The notes: generated by a model from the sequence alone, not told the origin. A DNA stretch of 64,000 nt from Jacaranda mimosifolia (GCA_018894105.1 CM032124.1:7239501-7303500), one strand, 5' to 3'; positions 25,653 to 39,269 are shown, counted from the first letter of the stretch. Program-made: numbers and translations.

Positions 25653-28600
25653 TTATGCATGGACTGGAGTACCCTTAGATGCTGCTTCTTTAACCGTCTG
25701 AAAGAAAAAAGAAATAGCTATTAGCTTCTGCCGCAAAGAAAACCAGTCAATAAAATTTATTTTCTTACATTAGATGTATCTATCCACAGATCAAGTGTCC
25801 TCAGAGCTTTCCCAGATAGATGTGTTTCACGAGCAAGATCCACTCCTTCAGCCAGATTGTTTACATTTCCACTGACCAAGAGAGCAGCTGCCGCATTTAG
25901 CACCTGTGATACGCATTGATGCAGAAATTTTTAGATGTGCCAAGGAATAATAATGCTATAGCAGCTTAATCCTCATATCCTTCTATCAAAGGCATGAAGT
26001 GAACGAACCGAAAAACCCACTCCCCTGTCCTCTAGTATCTACAGAGCTCTTTTAAGGCCTTTTAACGAGCTTATCTGAGCTCAAAATGAGCCAGTTCAAA
26101 TAGATTCAATGCTCTTGCTCAAAACACAATCAACCCAACATGGACAACCAAAGGTCCTACTAGTTTACTGGACAAATAATAGGCCTGGCATTTCCGGATC
26201 AATCAAGCAGAGTAGATGATTCCTTAGTTCTGACCAACTATAGTTAAAGTACATTAAAGATCATTTCCACCTCCCCAAGGAATATAAGGTTTTCATGAGG
26301 CTCATCTTGAGCTGCCAGCCAAGTACAAATGCCTTCACTTCAGAGAATATTTTTGGTGTAAAAAGTTTCAAATTTTATAGCCCTCCATCTGACTTGTTCA
26401 TTTACATTATAGAGCCCCCTGACCAAATATTTATTTGCTATTGAGAGACCCCAACAATGAGAGTTGCTCAAGTTTGGTATGTCTCTTCATTTCTGTGGCT
26501 TCATTGATTGAAGATGTTGTCTAAAATAAGCACCAAAAGATAACTGCTAGTACCGAAAGGTAACAGTAACTAAAATTACCAAGGCATCAGCGATAGGCCC
26601 CTTTTCTCCTGATAGCACACGCCTCAGTATATCAGCATTGTACTCTGGACCTCCGCCACGCAAATCATCCAAAGTGCAGCGAGGGATTCCAAAGTCCACT
26701 AAAAGATCATTTAAGTTGATAGCAATTATTAGCTACAATATGCTAATCTTTTCCACACTAAAAAAATGAATAAGAACAAGGCAGAGCTTAAACCAGGATA
26801 ATGAGGCAATTCACCAAATTTGAACCCCAGGCCAGAAAGAAGATTATAATGATTAAAAAAGAAAGTTCCGTAGCAGAGATATTCTTACATGGATCAAATG
26901 AGAACTTTTCTATCTTCTCCGGAGTGACATCAAGGACTAGTCCAGGCCCTGTTTAAGTGCGTATGAAATCCAAGTAAAAATCCATAAAATCAGAGCATAA
27001 GCTATAAAAGGTAAAATTTGATGCTGCAGAATCATCAATGGGTCTACAGAACTAATTTATTGTGGTAAAATAAGAGATGCATCTTACCAAGGGGACTCAT
27101 CTCATCCAGTCCCTCGGAGTGAACAATCAATGCTCTTTTCATGCCAAACCTTTGGAGTGCTTTAGCCATTTTATGGACCTAGCAAAGGACAGAAAAATTT
27201 GTTTCACAACATGATGTATAGGCTTTCTGTCATGTCATACATTATCAGACGATGGAATTCTATATAGAAGGGAGAAGGAAGAAAAGAAGGAAAAGAAAGA
27301 CACATGATCTCAGGACTAAAGTTTTCTCATGCTCAAACGCTATTTGACAGTAAAATGAAATAAGTCCATATCTAACTTCAGCTTGCATATATAAACTACT
27401 ACAACACCACAACTTAGTGAATATACTCACCAGATCTTCCTTGTACACCCCAACAACAGCAAAAGGAACTCTTGCTGGATTCAACATGGGACCTAAGATA
27501 TTGAATACTGTCTTTACTTTAAGCTTTTTCCTAACAGGTCTAACAATTTGCATTGCAGGGTGATAGATCGGAGCCATCATAAAGCCAATTCCAGCTTCAT
27601 TTACACACCTAGCAACCCCCTGCATACAATAAAAATGGGCACAATAAATAAATGGATGGACGGGAAATATGCAAGACAGAATCAGAGTTTCAGTTCATGT
27701 CTATAGCCAGTCCAGTTCACAACTAAACTTCATGCTGTTAAAACTTTATAAAATCATTGTTACCCAGACAGACTACATCCATTTACATAGTTGGTCATGG
27801 TTTTCATAGAATCAATCTTTATTGAGAGAGAGAGGGGAAAAAAAATCGTGGCAGAAGCAATCTTCTCTCAGAGTAACATGAAGCTGATTCTGCAATTCTA
27901 CATATCAAATCCTAAACATTTCTTGATAGTAATATTTTAAATATGACAAAAATAAATGAATAAACAAAGTTTACTCCATGTAATTAGATTGGATTGTAAG
28001 TTCTGGTGGACCATGCATTCTTTCTCACACTTGATCTAGCAATCTTGGGCAACTGTTTGATGGGAGGCTAAAAAAGAAAGATCTGGGAGTTTGCGCATAC
28101 AGATGGCTATTTATTGTTATAAAAACTACTCACTATCTAAACGAAAAAATCGATTATCTACCAAAGAAGTTAGAGGACTCACATACGAGAAAAGGTACCA
28201 AATAAAGATGATCCAAGTAACATTGCAAAGGCATAATGATAGTAGGTGGCTGCGCAGTGCTGGGAACTAAATTGAATATGGTGCCAGTAAAAGACACAGG
28301 GAAATTTATCTATAGTTTATCTCACTGGAGTTTTTACTTCAAAATAGAATGAAAATCATAAAGGTCGTAGTCCAATAGCCCATAACTTCCTACAAAGATG
28401 TCACAAGCTCAAACCAATTTGTGGTTTTAGTCCTTGAACCAGCCAGTTTCAAGTGGCTGGATGGGCTTCATTTTGGTTGGCATCTTAATAAGATTGTAAT
28501 GACGGACTTGCCCAATAGCTCAAATTGGACAATTTGGACTCCTACAGTCAAACCTGAGAGAGTTTTTATGTTGGTCCCTCTTCCCTTTCATTTTTATTTA

Positions 28601-30589
28601 TGAAAAGAAGTAAAAATAAATATATATAAAAATCAATATCCTGATTATTTTTATTGCTAACATATTCTATAAGCATGCATTTTGTGTGTTACAAAAGTGT
28701 CGGTGAATGGTTCAGCAACTCATCTCAAGATCCAGGAGTACATATTTAATATCTCTTTCCATTACCTTATAGTTCTGAATAACCTTATCTTTAACAGCTG
28801 GTTCCATAACAAGTAGTACATCTAAGTGTCAAACTATGGCCTTCAATTGCATGGCATTACAATATCACAAGGAGCTGCTATTGAGCCTACACTTACTTGC
28901 AAAACCATATAACTTTCTGTGTTCAATTCCATGACATTAGGACACCAACAGAGCAGTTATGAACCCATGCTTTAACCAAGGAAGATAGTATAACTGCACA
29001 TACCTCTGGTTCCAAGCTAATCGCAACCCCCAATGTTTCAAGCACATCAGCACTACCACAGGCAGATGAACTAGACCGATTACCTTGCTGTGATGCAATG
29101 GTTAATTTCACAATCAGTTTAGTGAAATCAGAAAAAAATGGAAACAAATTAAACAAATACGAAAGAAGATTAATATCTAATTGATACGGATGAGAACCCA
29201 CTTTAGCAACTTTTGCGCCACAAGCTGCAGCGAGAATTGAAGCTCCAGTAGAGATGTTCACTGTATTTGCACCATCACCACCGGTCCCAACAATGTCAAC
29301 TGCATCACTCAGTCCTTCCACTTTCAAACAGTGCTTTATCATTGCTCTCGCTAGCCCAACAACCTATTCAATAGGTCCTAGCCAGTATTTAATTCATTGT
29401 TTCTTACCACAGGGACAATTTTCACTTTTGTACCAACACAATTAAATTTGTCCTTGTTACTTTCATATGGTAATTTGACTGGGCATTCTAACTTCAGGAT
29501 TTACTTTGGGCCAAAGGCATAAGAGAAAAGGTGCACACTTTAATAAAATGTGTATCCCCCGCCCTGACGACATTATATCTTCGATAGCACAACGCTGCAA
29601 GCGTTCAGTCCATAGACAGAAATGACACCAACAAGTTCACCATAACAATAAACATGTCCTATCAATGTGCATTATATCTACTTTCTTCTTTCAAATTAAA
29701 GTTGAGTTACCTCATCAGAGTAATGGTTCTAAACAAATCATTTTATATCCAAATCACTCAATTGTATTTCAAAAAGCAGAAGAATTCCGTAAACATTTCA
29801 TCATACTAAAGCTAATTTGGTCCTCTAAGATATGCGAGTTGAATCAAATAGCAATAATATTAGTGAAGAAAAAAGAAAAAAGCGTTGATTATATTGATGT
29901 CGCGACTTTTACACGACTCTTTAAAAATTCATATTCAATAAGAAGGTGAATAGAACTCAAACATAGCAGATTATGGTAAAAATGGCATTATGAAAAACAT
30001 TGAAAGATACAGCAACACATTCTATATATAAAAACATTTGCACGTACATTTTTATTCCCTCAAACGGATACAAACGTACACATAAACAGAAAGCACTTAC
30101 TTCTTCATAGGTTTCTCCTTTAGCTCTCAAAAGCACCAAAAACGCACTAATCAAAGCCTCATCAGCACCATCCAACAAGAAATCAAGAGTGACCTCAGCT
30201 TCAGCTTCCGATAAATCCACTCCGCTTATCAAAGACTCTATCAGCTACAGCCCAGAAAAGAAAAAGTAAAAAATCAAAAATAAAAAAGGACAGAAGAAAA
30301 AAAAAAAAAAAAAAAAAACCTATTTGAAAAATAAGCCCATATACACACAAAACACAATATTGTTATGAAAAGAACCCATTTTTACCTGACTAAAAGAAGA
30401 TACAGGGGATGCATGGCTGCTTGACTTCGGCAAAGCAGATGGCAAAAACGTCGAACACTTAATACCAAAAGGGCCGTCAATATTTGAATTTTTTACCTTA
30501 TATTGTGGCATAAAATGGTGATGAACAATAGATGAACACTGAAAACGAGGCGGAGAGAGAGAAAGAGGGTTGTGATGCAAAAGAGACAT
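25653..30589 (-). CDS. PAT1: Anthranilate phosphoribosyltransferase, plastid, tryptophan biosynthesis
   Basis: Transfers phosphoribose from PRPP to anthranilate, the second committed step of tryptophan synthesis, in plastids. Ten exons in coding order: 30386-30589, 30101-30244, 29202-29363, 29004-29087, 27431-27619, 27088-27178, 26889-26948, 26580-26698, 25769-25903, 25653-25697; all phases agree, giving 410 residues. Residues 1-65 are Ser/His/Pro-rich and fit a chloroplast transit peptide. The TrpD core follows: GTGGD (142-146) for PRPP/Mg, NIST (152-155), KQGN (170-173, where bacterial enzymes have KHGN), HPAM (218-221), ILGPMLNPA, and GLDEMSPLG. Intron 4 (27620-29003) is nearly 1.4 kb. The Gln in KQGN is, as far as I recall, usual in plants. 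Identity is very secure. Confidence 0.96.
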
Positions 30590-31062
30590 TTTTTGCAGGT
30601 TCAGAATTGAAGTGAAAAGATTGGAGGCAATGCAGTCGTTAACGAGGCGTTACTTTTTCTGAAATATATAGCAATAAATGCTTTCAATAAAAATGTGCGT
30701 TTTGCGATGGTGAGTGGTGTCCTACAAATCATACCAAATGTTAGAAATTTCAACGCGGGTTGGGCGGTGCGGGCAACAAGCTAGAAAAAAATTGATTAGG
30801 GTTTTCAGATCTTTGGAAGCCGATGAGACTCTTTTTGGCAAGTACAAAGTTTTGGCATCTTGCTTTCCTTTTGATAATTTGACTTTCTTATATTTGCTTT
30901 CTGATAAATTATAAATAGCTTTTTCTCTTTTTGTTAATGTGTTGGTATAAACTCCCGTAAATTTATATATCAATTTGTCATTAGTCAATTGCTCGGCGGC
31001 ATCACTCACATTTATATAAATATAAAAATATTTCATTTATCAAATTTATTTAGAAAAAGAAA
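30590..31062 (-). promoter_or_regulatory. Promoter region of the anthranilate phosphoribosyltransferase gene
   Basis: On the minus strand TATATATTT at 30662-30670 lies 73-81 nt before the ATG, a plausible TATA box. Nothing else was recognised up to the MITE at 31063. Confidence 0.5.
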
Positions 31063-31397
31063 GGGAATACTTGGTTATGTTTCCCCATAACAATATTGTT
31101 CTGGGAAAACAAAATCAAATATATGCTCATTTTTCTTTTTAATTACACATTCTCCAATATATACATATTATATATATATATCATATATTTTTTTATTATT
31201 TTAATATTAAAATAATTATTCAATTTCATTTTCACCCAAAAAATTTAACAAAAAAGTATTGATTTGACTGTTACAGTAAAAAATATCTCCTCCAAAGCAT
31301 AAACAAACATACAAAAAAATAACTTTCATATTCTCCAATAATTCATTCTTCCAAAACACATAATAAAATCAAACAAAAAACATAACCAAACATTACC
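31063..31397 (-). mobile_element. MITE, 'GGTTATGTTT' family, copy A
   Basis: Ends CTTGGTTATGTTTCCCC and (inverted) TGTTTGGTTATG. The whole unit is an inverted copy of 31761-32105. One terminus contains a small palindrome around 'aacaatattgtt'. Confidence 0.7.
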
Positions 31398-31760
31398 AAA
31401 ATTTTTGTAAAATTTATATCATGATTTTTTTTAGATTAAACTAAGGAAAGAATAATCGACACATTAATTCATTTTTTTTCTTTTTGTGTAATTTCGTGAT
31501 TATAGGAGCTCTTTGCAATTTGTCCGGCAACCCCTATCACACGATTATAGAAGTTTTATGTTATTTCAAATTCTTCAAAATTATCATTACTATTCAAAGT
31601 CAGTTTATAATTGTAAGTAAGAATAGTTTATTATTGATAAAAAATGTAGAAAAAACATTCCTTTCTATACCTTTAAGAGACGCGGCAAAAAAGAATATTT
31701 TATTAATAAGAATAAAGAAGTATTTATTGAGCTACAAGAACATTTACAACAAAAATTCAG
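31398..31760. other. Spacer between inverted MITE copies
   Basis: AT-rich, no gene recognised. It could be the core of a larger foldback element if the two MITE copies act as its arms. Confidence 0.5.
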
Positions 31761-32105
31761 GTTATGTTTGGTTATGTTTTTCGTTTGATTTTATTATATA
31801 TTTTGGGAGAATAAATTATTGAAAAATATGAAAGTTTTTTGGTATGTTTGTATTTGTTTTGGCGGAAATATTTTTTTACCGTGGTAATCAAAGCAATACT
31901 TTTTTGTTGAATTTTTTGGGTGAAAATGAAATTGAATCATTATTTTAATGTTAGAATAATATTAAAAGATATATAATGTATATATATGAATATATATGTA
32001 TATATTGAAGAATGTGTGTCTTAGAAAAAAATGGGAATATGTTTGGTTATGTTTTCTCGGAACAAAAAATAATATTGTTCCGGGGAAACATAACCAAACA
32101 AAGCC
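31761..32105 (+). mobile_element. MITE, 'GGTTATGTTT' family, copy B
   Basis: Starts GTTATGTTTGGTTATGTTTT and ends with a hairpin (TTATGTTTTCTCGGAACAA ... TTGTTCCGGGGAAACATAA). Matches the reverse complement of 31063-31397 along its length, including 'ttgggtgaaaatgaaattga'. Confidence 0.7.
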
Positions 32106-34251
32106 TCAAATGCCCAACTATTTGATGCATTGGATCCCTAAGTGAATTTTGGATATTAACAACGGTAAAATATAATTGCCCTAATTAAGCAGTAGTAAAA
32201 TAAATTCAATAATATGAAGATTTTATTATTATAAAAGAGGAAAAAAAACATTATGTGGTAATTAATTGGTAATAAATAACAACAATTTTTGTTTCTCAAA
32301 TTATGAATTCTTTCAATTATCACATTGAAATTAGTGGGACCACATTATTTGTGCTGTCTTTTTCCGAAAGATCTAACTATTAATATTGCAACATATATAT
32401 TATAATATTTAATTAAATATATTAGTAAAATAAATTAATAGTTCTTTTATTGATAATATAATCTCCTTTATTGATTTAAAAATTAATTTTACTGCCATGA
32501 TTGGTAATATAATCTTTTAGTTTTTTAGCTAATAACATTTATCCCAATTACACAGAGAGATACTTTTCTGATTGAATTTGCTAACAAGATTTTTGTGATA
32601 TTTTTCAACGGTCCACCCTTCCTTTCTTTGCCCCACTTTAACTTTGTAAGGATCATAATTGTTATGATTTTATCCTAATTATTTAAATCTGATTAAACAC
32701 ATTTATCACATTTATTTCTTTTTAAATTCACTAAAAGGACAACAAATTGATAAATTGCATAATTTTTTTTTGATAAATTGATAAATTGCATAATTCAGAA
32801 TTGATAAAATACGTTATGTATTATTTTAAATACGTAACTTTTTTTCTTGACTTTGAATAAAAAAATTAACCAAACAAAAAGCTAATATATAATATTGACT
32901 TGGGTGCGAAAAATATATTTAACATGAAATATTAATTTCAAAATAATATGATGTCATAAAATTTCATTATTTTATGATTTCTCCTAAGTTTGGTAAGTGA
33001 TCAATTTTTTACCCAATCGCAATAATAAGGTATTAGGCCACAACTTATGCACTAACACATGGTAAGGACCACACACACACACCAATTATTACTATGAAAA
33101 AGAAAATAAGAAAAAATCCATACCACACATTAATCAATTTAATCAATAATTCGACAAGAAATTAAGTGAACATTAATTATGTACTTTTAGTTATATAGAT
33201 ACCTAATTTACCTTACTTCAGGTCACTAGTATTTAGCAATAAATGTTAAACTAACATTGCATAATATATTTAATTTTGAACATTTTAAGAATTTTATACT
33301 TCATTTAATTTATATGATTTAGAACTTAATTAGATGGAAGGGCTAAAAATATTCAATCCAATAGGAATTATATCAAATCTATATATAGATATAATAATAT
33401 TTCACACACGTCGTCTTAGTAAAATTGAACAGTTAAAGTGAAATATAAAGATGAGGCCTTTAATACATAATAAAAAAATTAAATATAAAATTATTAAAAT
33501 TTTAATATACCCATCTTTTTAGAAAGTATTTTGTACTTCGTAGGGAAATTTTCCCATATAAAATGTTACGATCTAAATTTTATTTTCTAACTTTTTTGAG
33601 ATGTAAAATTATTAATTAACTTCTATAAATAATTTCTTCTAATATTTTCTTTTCAATTGATAGCATTGTTAACATATTCTATTTTTTCTGACATTGTTGA
33701 CCTTAGGCAAGATTTTATTAGCTTCAATTTTGACAAACTTCATTTAGCCGAAGCAAAGGAAAAAGAAATCTAAGAAATAAAACTTTGATTTGTAGCGGCA
33801 GAGAATTGAAGGTAATGTTATTTAATGATTGACATTGGAACGCTATTTAGTTTTTAAAAATGAAAAAGAGGAGTTATTTAGAATTTTAGATATCAGTATT
33901 GGGAAAAAAAAAAAGAAGAAGAAGAAGAAGAAGTAAATAGAGTTTTAATAAATTAAAAAAAGAAAGAAAGAAGTAAAAGATAGAAAAAATTTAGAAGGAT
34001 CGAAAGGATAAAATTTTAATTTATATTTTTTATTATTATATTCAATTAATTAATTATTGTAATTTTAAATAATAATGCCTCTAAATAAAAGTTTTATACT
34101 TTTCTCGGGTCTAAATTTTTTGAAAATTAAACATATGTATGAAACTTTTAAACTAAAGGCCTTATATTTTTTAGAGGCCTCTTTAATGTGAAAAAAAAGA
34201 CCTTATATTTTCTTTTTTGAGGCTTAAAAATGAATATATATATATATATAT
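32106..34251. other. Long AT-rich intergenic stretch, no gene
   Basis: Very AT-rich with (GAA)n at about 33914-33935. No open frame with gene-like composition on either strand. A few scattered TE-like phrases but no ends I could pair. Confidence 0.55.
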
Positions 34252-34957
34252 GTAGAAGGCCGGATGAATTATATCAAGACCCCTTGAACTTTGGCTTAAT
34301 TACAAAAATACCCTCATTGTTTCAAAAATTACATTAACCCCCTATGAACTTTGAAACTAAAATGTAATGCTGATGGAAAGTGAAAAATGATCAAAATGCC
34401 CTCCTATTAAAAATTGAAAAAAAAATGAGAAAATTGATAGAAATATCAAAATACATAAATACAATTGGATCTATTTGTAATAATTTTGAACTTCTGAGGA
34501 TTTATTTGATACTTTTTTTCACTTTAAAATTTTTAAAAAATTTAAATACAACTTTAATATTTTTATTTGAATTTAAATATAAATTTAATAATTTTTTTAA
34601 AATTTAAATATATTATCTTATGTAAAAATAAATAAATCTAATTAAATTATTTGATTTGATATCAGAGAGTATATACTTATGTAATTGATCTTGCTAAAAT
34701 ATCATTAAAATATAATTATTATATATTAAATAATTTTATTTGATATATTATCTTATATAATATAACTTTAATCATTTAAAGAGTGAATCAAATTAATAAT
34801 TTACTTAAATTTATTTATTATTTAAAAATAAAATAAGTAAAATAAAAAATAAAAAATTAAATTTATTACCTTACATAAAATAATGTTGCATATATATGCA
34901 TACATATGTAAATATATATACACAATAAATGCATACGTTATGTATATAAATGCATAT

Positions 34958-34988
<31 letters not shown>

Positions 34989-35105
34989 ATGCATGATCCC
35001 ATGTCCTCCCCATCCTACCCCCCACGCCCATCGCCACCCCAAATCCAGTATGGCCAGCTTCGGCTGGTCACCTACTGCCACGACCAAGCGGCTAGACTAG
35101 CAACC

Positions 35106-35954
35106 AGGGTGGGCGTGGGTCGGGTACCCGAGAGTTCGGATATTATTTTATTGATATCCGATTCCTAACCTCCATTTGATGGGGCTACCCCCTTAGGGTT
35201 GGGTATTTCCTGAGTACCCCCAAAATCTCTCACTATAATTTTTTTATATTTTTTTAATAGATAAAAATTATAATTTTGTTAATTTATTATTTATTTTTGT
35301 CGAAATAATATCATGAACCAATTGATAGCACTACATTTCACTTCACAACTTCTAAATCCCACATAATATTTAATTTTAAAACTTAAATATGTAATTTTAA
35401 AACTTAAATATAAACATTAATTTCTAATAGATGATATACATCATATATTGATAATAATATTTTGTCAATATCATCATCATCATCATCCTCTATTTATCAC
35501 AAATTTATAATTCAACTTCACACTTCGCAATATCATAATAATATTTCATCACAACTCACAACATACAAAAGCATCATACCCAAACATTCAAACAAATTTC
35601 AAAATAAAACCAACAAAGTTCTCAAAGAAAATAATCATTATCCAAATGCATTATAAACCAAATCAAATATTCAATACCTAAAGTCTTACAACAAATACAA
35701 AACAATAACATAGGCATTTTATGTTTATGGTGAACCATTTTTTGTTAGTATAATTAGATTTTTTTTTAATAAAAATGGGGGTACTCGATCCAGTATTGGG
35801 TACCCAAAGGTGCTACCTGATACCCTCCCCAAAAAATTTTGTATACCCCTTTTAATTACCTGATTTGGTTTGGGGACTAAAAATATCCGACTCGAATGAA
35901 AATACCCGATATGATCGGGTCGGATACCCCAATACTCGAATTCGATTCCCCCCC
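35106..35954. mobile_element. hAT-like nonautonomous element nested in the foldback
   Basis: Left end AGGGTGGGCGTGGGTCGGGT, right end (inverted) TAGGGGGGGAATCGAATTCG; both are followed by 'gggtaccc / gggtatcc' and 'ccgacccg' phrases. Near-matching 8-bp flanks TAGCAACC (35098-35105) and TAGTGACC (35955-35962), six of eight identical. Related phrases recur at 63290-63480. Confidence 0.6.
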
Positions 35955-36182
35955 TAGTGACCAGCTGCTGGACAACCATTAGCTACCGGCCGCTAGCCTG
36001 GTGATGGCTAGGGGCTTGTCGTAGCATGGGGGTGTAGTGGGGAGAGGGAGACAAGCTTTGCTTGTTATTTATTTATTTATTCTATAATTAATAAATTTAA
36101 TTAATTATTTTAAATATATTTGTTATTTAATATTATTAAATATATTATTTGATATTAAATATTTCTTATTAATATTATTAAT

Positions 36183-36869
36183 TGATATGGGGTGGCCCAA
36201 ATACCTTGGCCCAAACCACAAACGGGCCCAGAGACGTAGCGCCAGGCCCAATCTTGCATCCGAGGCCCATAGGTGCAATCGATCTCAATCGACCTCTTTT
36301 TTGACTGTGCCTCCGTGACAGAATGGCGTTTGGTCGACTTTGTCGACCATAGAGGTCGAGACAGTATAATACTCTGCCTCCGCATTAAATACACTGATGG
36401 GCGGCATGCCTCCGCATTTATGGCGCATGTCACCCCCTTTACCGCCTGACACAGCAGATGCCTCAACAGTGTACTATCACGTTCTTAAAACCTGGAAGGG
36501 CAGCTATCTGGAAATATGTAGAGAGAGGAAATTACTAATCACCATTTGCACAAGGGTAAGGGCCCTTGAATGTACCAGAGGCATCTCAGACAATTCCCCA
36601 AGAAGGAGAAGGCTATAAATACTCTCACTTCAACCTTTCTAAGGTATGCTCTCACAAATACACCAAGCCCTTACTCTGGCAGCTTGAGATATCTCATCGA
36701 TTTGTATTGACTTGAGCGTCGGAGGGCCTAAGCCGAGGGCTCCTCGGCTAGCCTAACGTTTGCTGTGATTACAGGATTCGTCTCACTTTAACCAGAATAC
36801 CAACTAGTGAGGTCGAGTCTCATCCAATCTCATAGTTTGACCAGTACAAAACGAATTGAACCCTCAGCA
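36183..36869 (+). mobile_element. Solo LTR with perfect 5-bp TSD
   Basis: 687 bp starting TGATATGGGG and ending CCCTCAGCA, i.e. 5'-TG...CA-3'. Flanked by TTAAT on both sides (36178-36182; 36870-36874). Holds a TATAAAT box at about 36614-36620 followed by 'actctcacttcaacc', consistent with an LTR promoter. No internal domain next to it, so it is a solo LTR left by recombination between two LTRs. A relative lies at 4175. Confidence 0.88.
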
Positions 36870-37190
36870 TTAATTAATTTAAAAATATTAATTACAAATA
36901 CACCCTTAACAAATTTGAATATCTTACAATACCATCTTTAAGGGTATTTTTGTCCATGAAAAAGGTCAAATTTGGTAAAAATGAGGTTTGTTACTGTAAG
37001 GACATTTTTAGAATTTCATTTAAATTTTTTAACAGCGCTTAGTCAAAATCCTAACAGAGACTAACGATTGGGGTAAAATGTTAGACGACGAGAAACATCG
37101 GTGGGTAAATATAATTTTCGAAACAACAAGTATTTTTTTGTAATTGAGCCAAACCTCAGGAGGTTGGATGTAATTTACCCGTAGAAGGCC

Positions 37191-37893
37191 TCCAAATTTT
37201 GGAGGCATAAAGTGATTGCCTTTTTTGGCTAAATGTAGAGCACCCTTGATTTCATAACATTTTAAACTAAAATATGAGAGGAAAAAAGTACATCCATTCT
37301 GACAAATGACTGTAACATGCAATAAGACTAAAAAATATCTTATTCTTCATAGTCTTATAGATAAATATATATACATTTTAAAATTTGATATGAGTAATTT
37401 ACTTTAAATTTATTCTAAATCAATATTATATTCAAATTAATTTTTCTTTTCTAAATTGATAATACAATATTTTTTTTTCTGAATTTTTATGAGTTTAAGA
37501 CTTTGATAATATCAATCATTCTTTACTTTAAAATATCGTTTCATTTCCATTAAAAAAAAGCAAAGAATTTTTTAGGAAGAAATCTATTCTTCTTTTGTTT
37601 TGTTTTTTGTATTTTCTCTTTCTTTTTTTTTTTTCCCATGCTAATCTTGCATATTATCGTCATTTTTATGGAACCCAAATTTTACAAATCAATTTTTCAT
37701 TAGAATATTTACCTCCATTAATTGCATTTTTTTATAGACAAAGTTAGATTAAAAAAAAGTTCACTTGTCTTAAGTTTTGAGAAATAAAGGGGACAAATTT
37801 TTATTTTATTTTTTATCTACAAATTGTATTCATTAAAAGAAAATTATATGATCAAAATCAACAAAAGAAGACGAAAAAAAAAAAATCTTTATG
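37191..37893. other. AT-rich spacer, no gene
   Basis: Between the foldback element and the LTR retrotransposon; T-rich and A-rich runs only. Confidence 0.55.
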
Positions 37894-37898
37894 GCTTT

Positions 37899-39028
37899 TG
37901 CTACACCCAAAACATTAGCATTGATTTGGTCCGACCATGACTTAGTTCGATCAAGGTAGTGTATATGGTGAAGGCAGATTCTTTGGCTAAGTGTTGGGCA
38001 AGACAGACTAGGCCCCAGGCGCAAGTTGGACCATATGTTAGCATGGTGCAACACCAAGTTACATTGTGAGTACTAGATGGGATGCCAGTTGGCAAGCAAG
38101 ATTGCTTGCACCAACTTTCAGACAACTGTGCAGAAATCTCGAGGGCAGTGTGGTGGGTTCTTACATGGACCATTGGCAAATAGGTGTAGTGACACACAGT
38201 CACCAGACTAGTTTATGCATTGGCATGTGCATGGGATTTTTTGATATGTGCCGGGGAAATTTGAAAATGTGCACACACAATTAACCAGCACTAAACTTGG
38301 GCACACCAAATAGCTGCAAGCATAACCTTTTGACTCAGTTAACTAGATTTTGGAATTTTAAGCCTTGCTGGTTGGCTAATGTGGATAATTGCCCTTAACC
38401 TAGTCAAGCGATTGAGATAAAGTCTGAGATTCCAGGAGATTATGGTTCCAAGCAGATAAGGCCCTAAAAATCAATAGAGAAGGCCCAAAAAATGTGGGAA
38501 TGTAGTTTAACCACTTAGCCAGGTGATTGTTAAGTGGGCGAGATCATGGGGCATTGTTGACAGACGGTTGTGGATACTATGATGGTAGCAGTGGACAGAA
38601 CTGAGTTAAATGCCTTAAACAATAGGTGTCAAGCATAACTTATGTTATCTTAATAGATAAAGATGCCAGCTATTTGTGCCTATAAACAGTTAAGGGCTTG
38701 ACAACTCAAAGCATCAAACAAGCAAGAGTGCATGAGTATTGTGTGCAATCTTTAGGCAAAAATTTAATGTACTATATTACTTTGTAAGAATAATTTAAGT
38801 GCAAGGTTGGGCATAGCCCGTAACATCTTTGTTGCCTTACTTTTTGTGCAAGTGTAAGTAAAATTTCATATATGTAGCTTGCATACACTTAATCTCTTTT
38901 ATAACTCTGATAAAAATCAAGCACAAGGTGGGTGTTTGGCAGTAAGCAAACTAGTTGTGTGCAATTAGGCTGTATAGTGGGTGAAAAGTTTGGTGGATTC
39001 CACCATACTTAATGTTTCTCCTCTGACA
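37899..39028 (+). repeat. 5' LTR of the degraded retrotransposon
   Basis: Pairs with 41131-42252. Contains 'tataaacagttaagggcttgac' near 38682, aligned with 'cataaatagccaaggacctt' in the other LTR, a likely promoter region. Confidence 0.85.
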
Positions 39029-39269
39029 AGTGGTACTAAATCCTGGAGCCCAGAAATTTTGATGATGATGGGTTAAATGTTGGAAGCAATCTTTGATCTG
39101 GAGATAAAGATACAACGGGTTGAGACTTTCCCTGGGCAACCACCGAAAGAGCAAATAGTGGCACTTTTTCTGCAGATCTGAGGAATAAAATAAACAATTG
39201 ATGTATTGCAGAAAATAGCCAGTTGCGAGATTCATTGGAGGCAAGGCTGGTTTCATTTGCGAAGGAAGC

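Larger units (their letters stand above)
34262..37180. mobile_element. Large foldback/MULE-like element with 10-bp TSD, carrying two nested insertions
   Basis: Flanked by a perfect 10-bp direct repeat GTAGAAGGCC (34252-34261 and 37181-37190). Termini are GGATGAATTATATC and, reverse complemented, GGGTAAATTACATC. Inverted similarity continues inward (GGCTTAATTACAAAAATACC against GGCTCAATTACAAAAAAATA, then 'gtttcaaaaatta / gtttcgaaaatta'). Duplication length fits Mutator-like elements (8-10 bp). The interior is AT-rich without a transposase. It contains a hAT-like element (35106-35954) and a solo LTR (36183-36869), so it predates both. Confidence 0.78.

Noticed and set aside
28421..28603. Short plus-strand open frame
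   Set aside because: Falls in intron 4 of the anthranilate phosphoribosyltransferase gene; no family match.
35462..35656. Ser-rich open frame of 64 codons
   Set aside because: Lies inside the hAT-like nested element and arises from an (ATC)n repeat.
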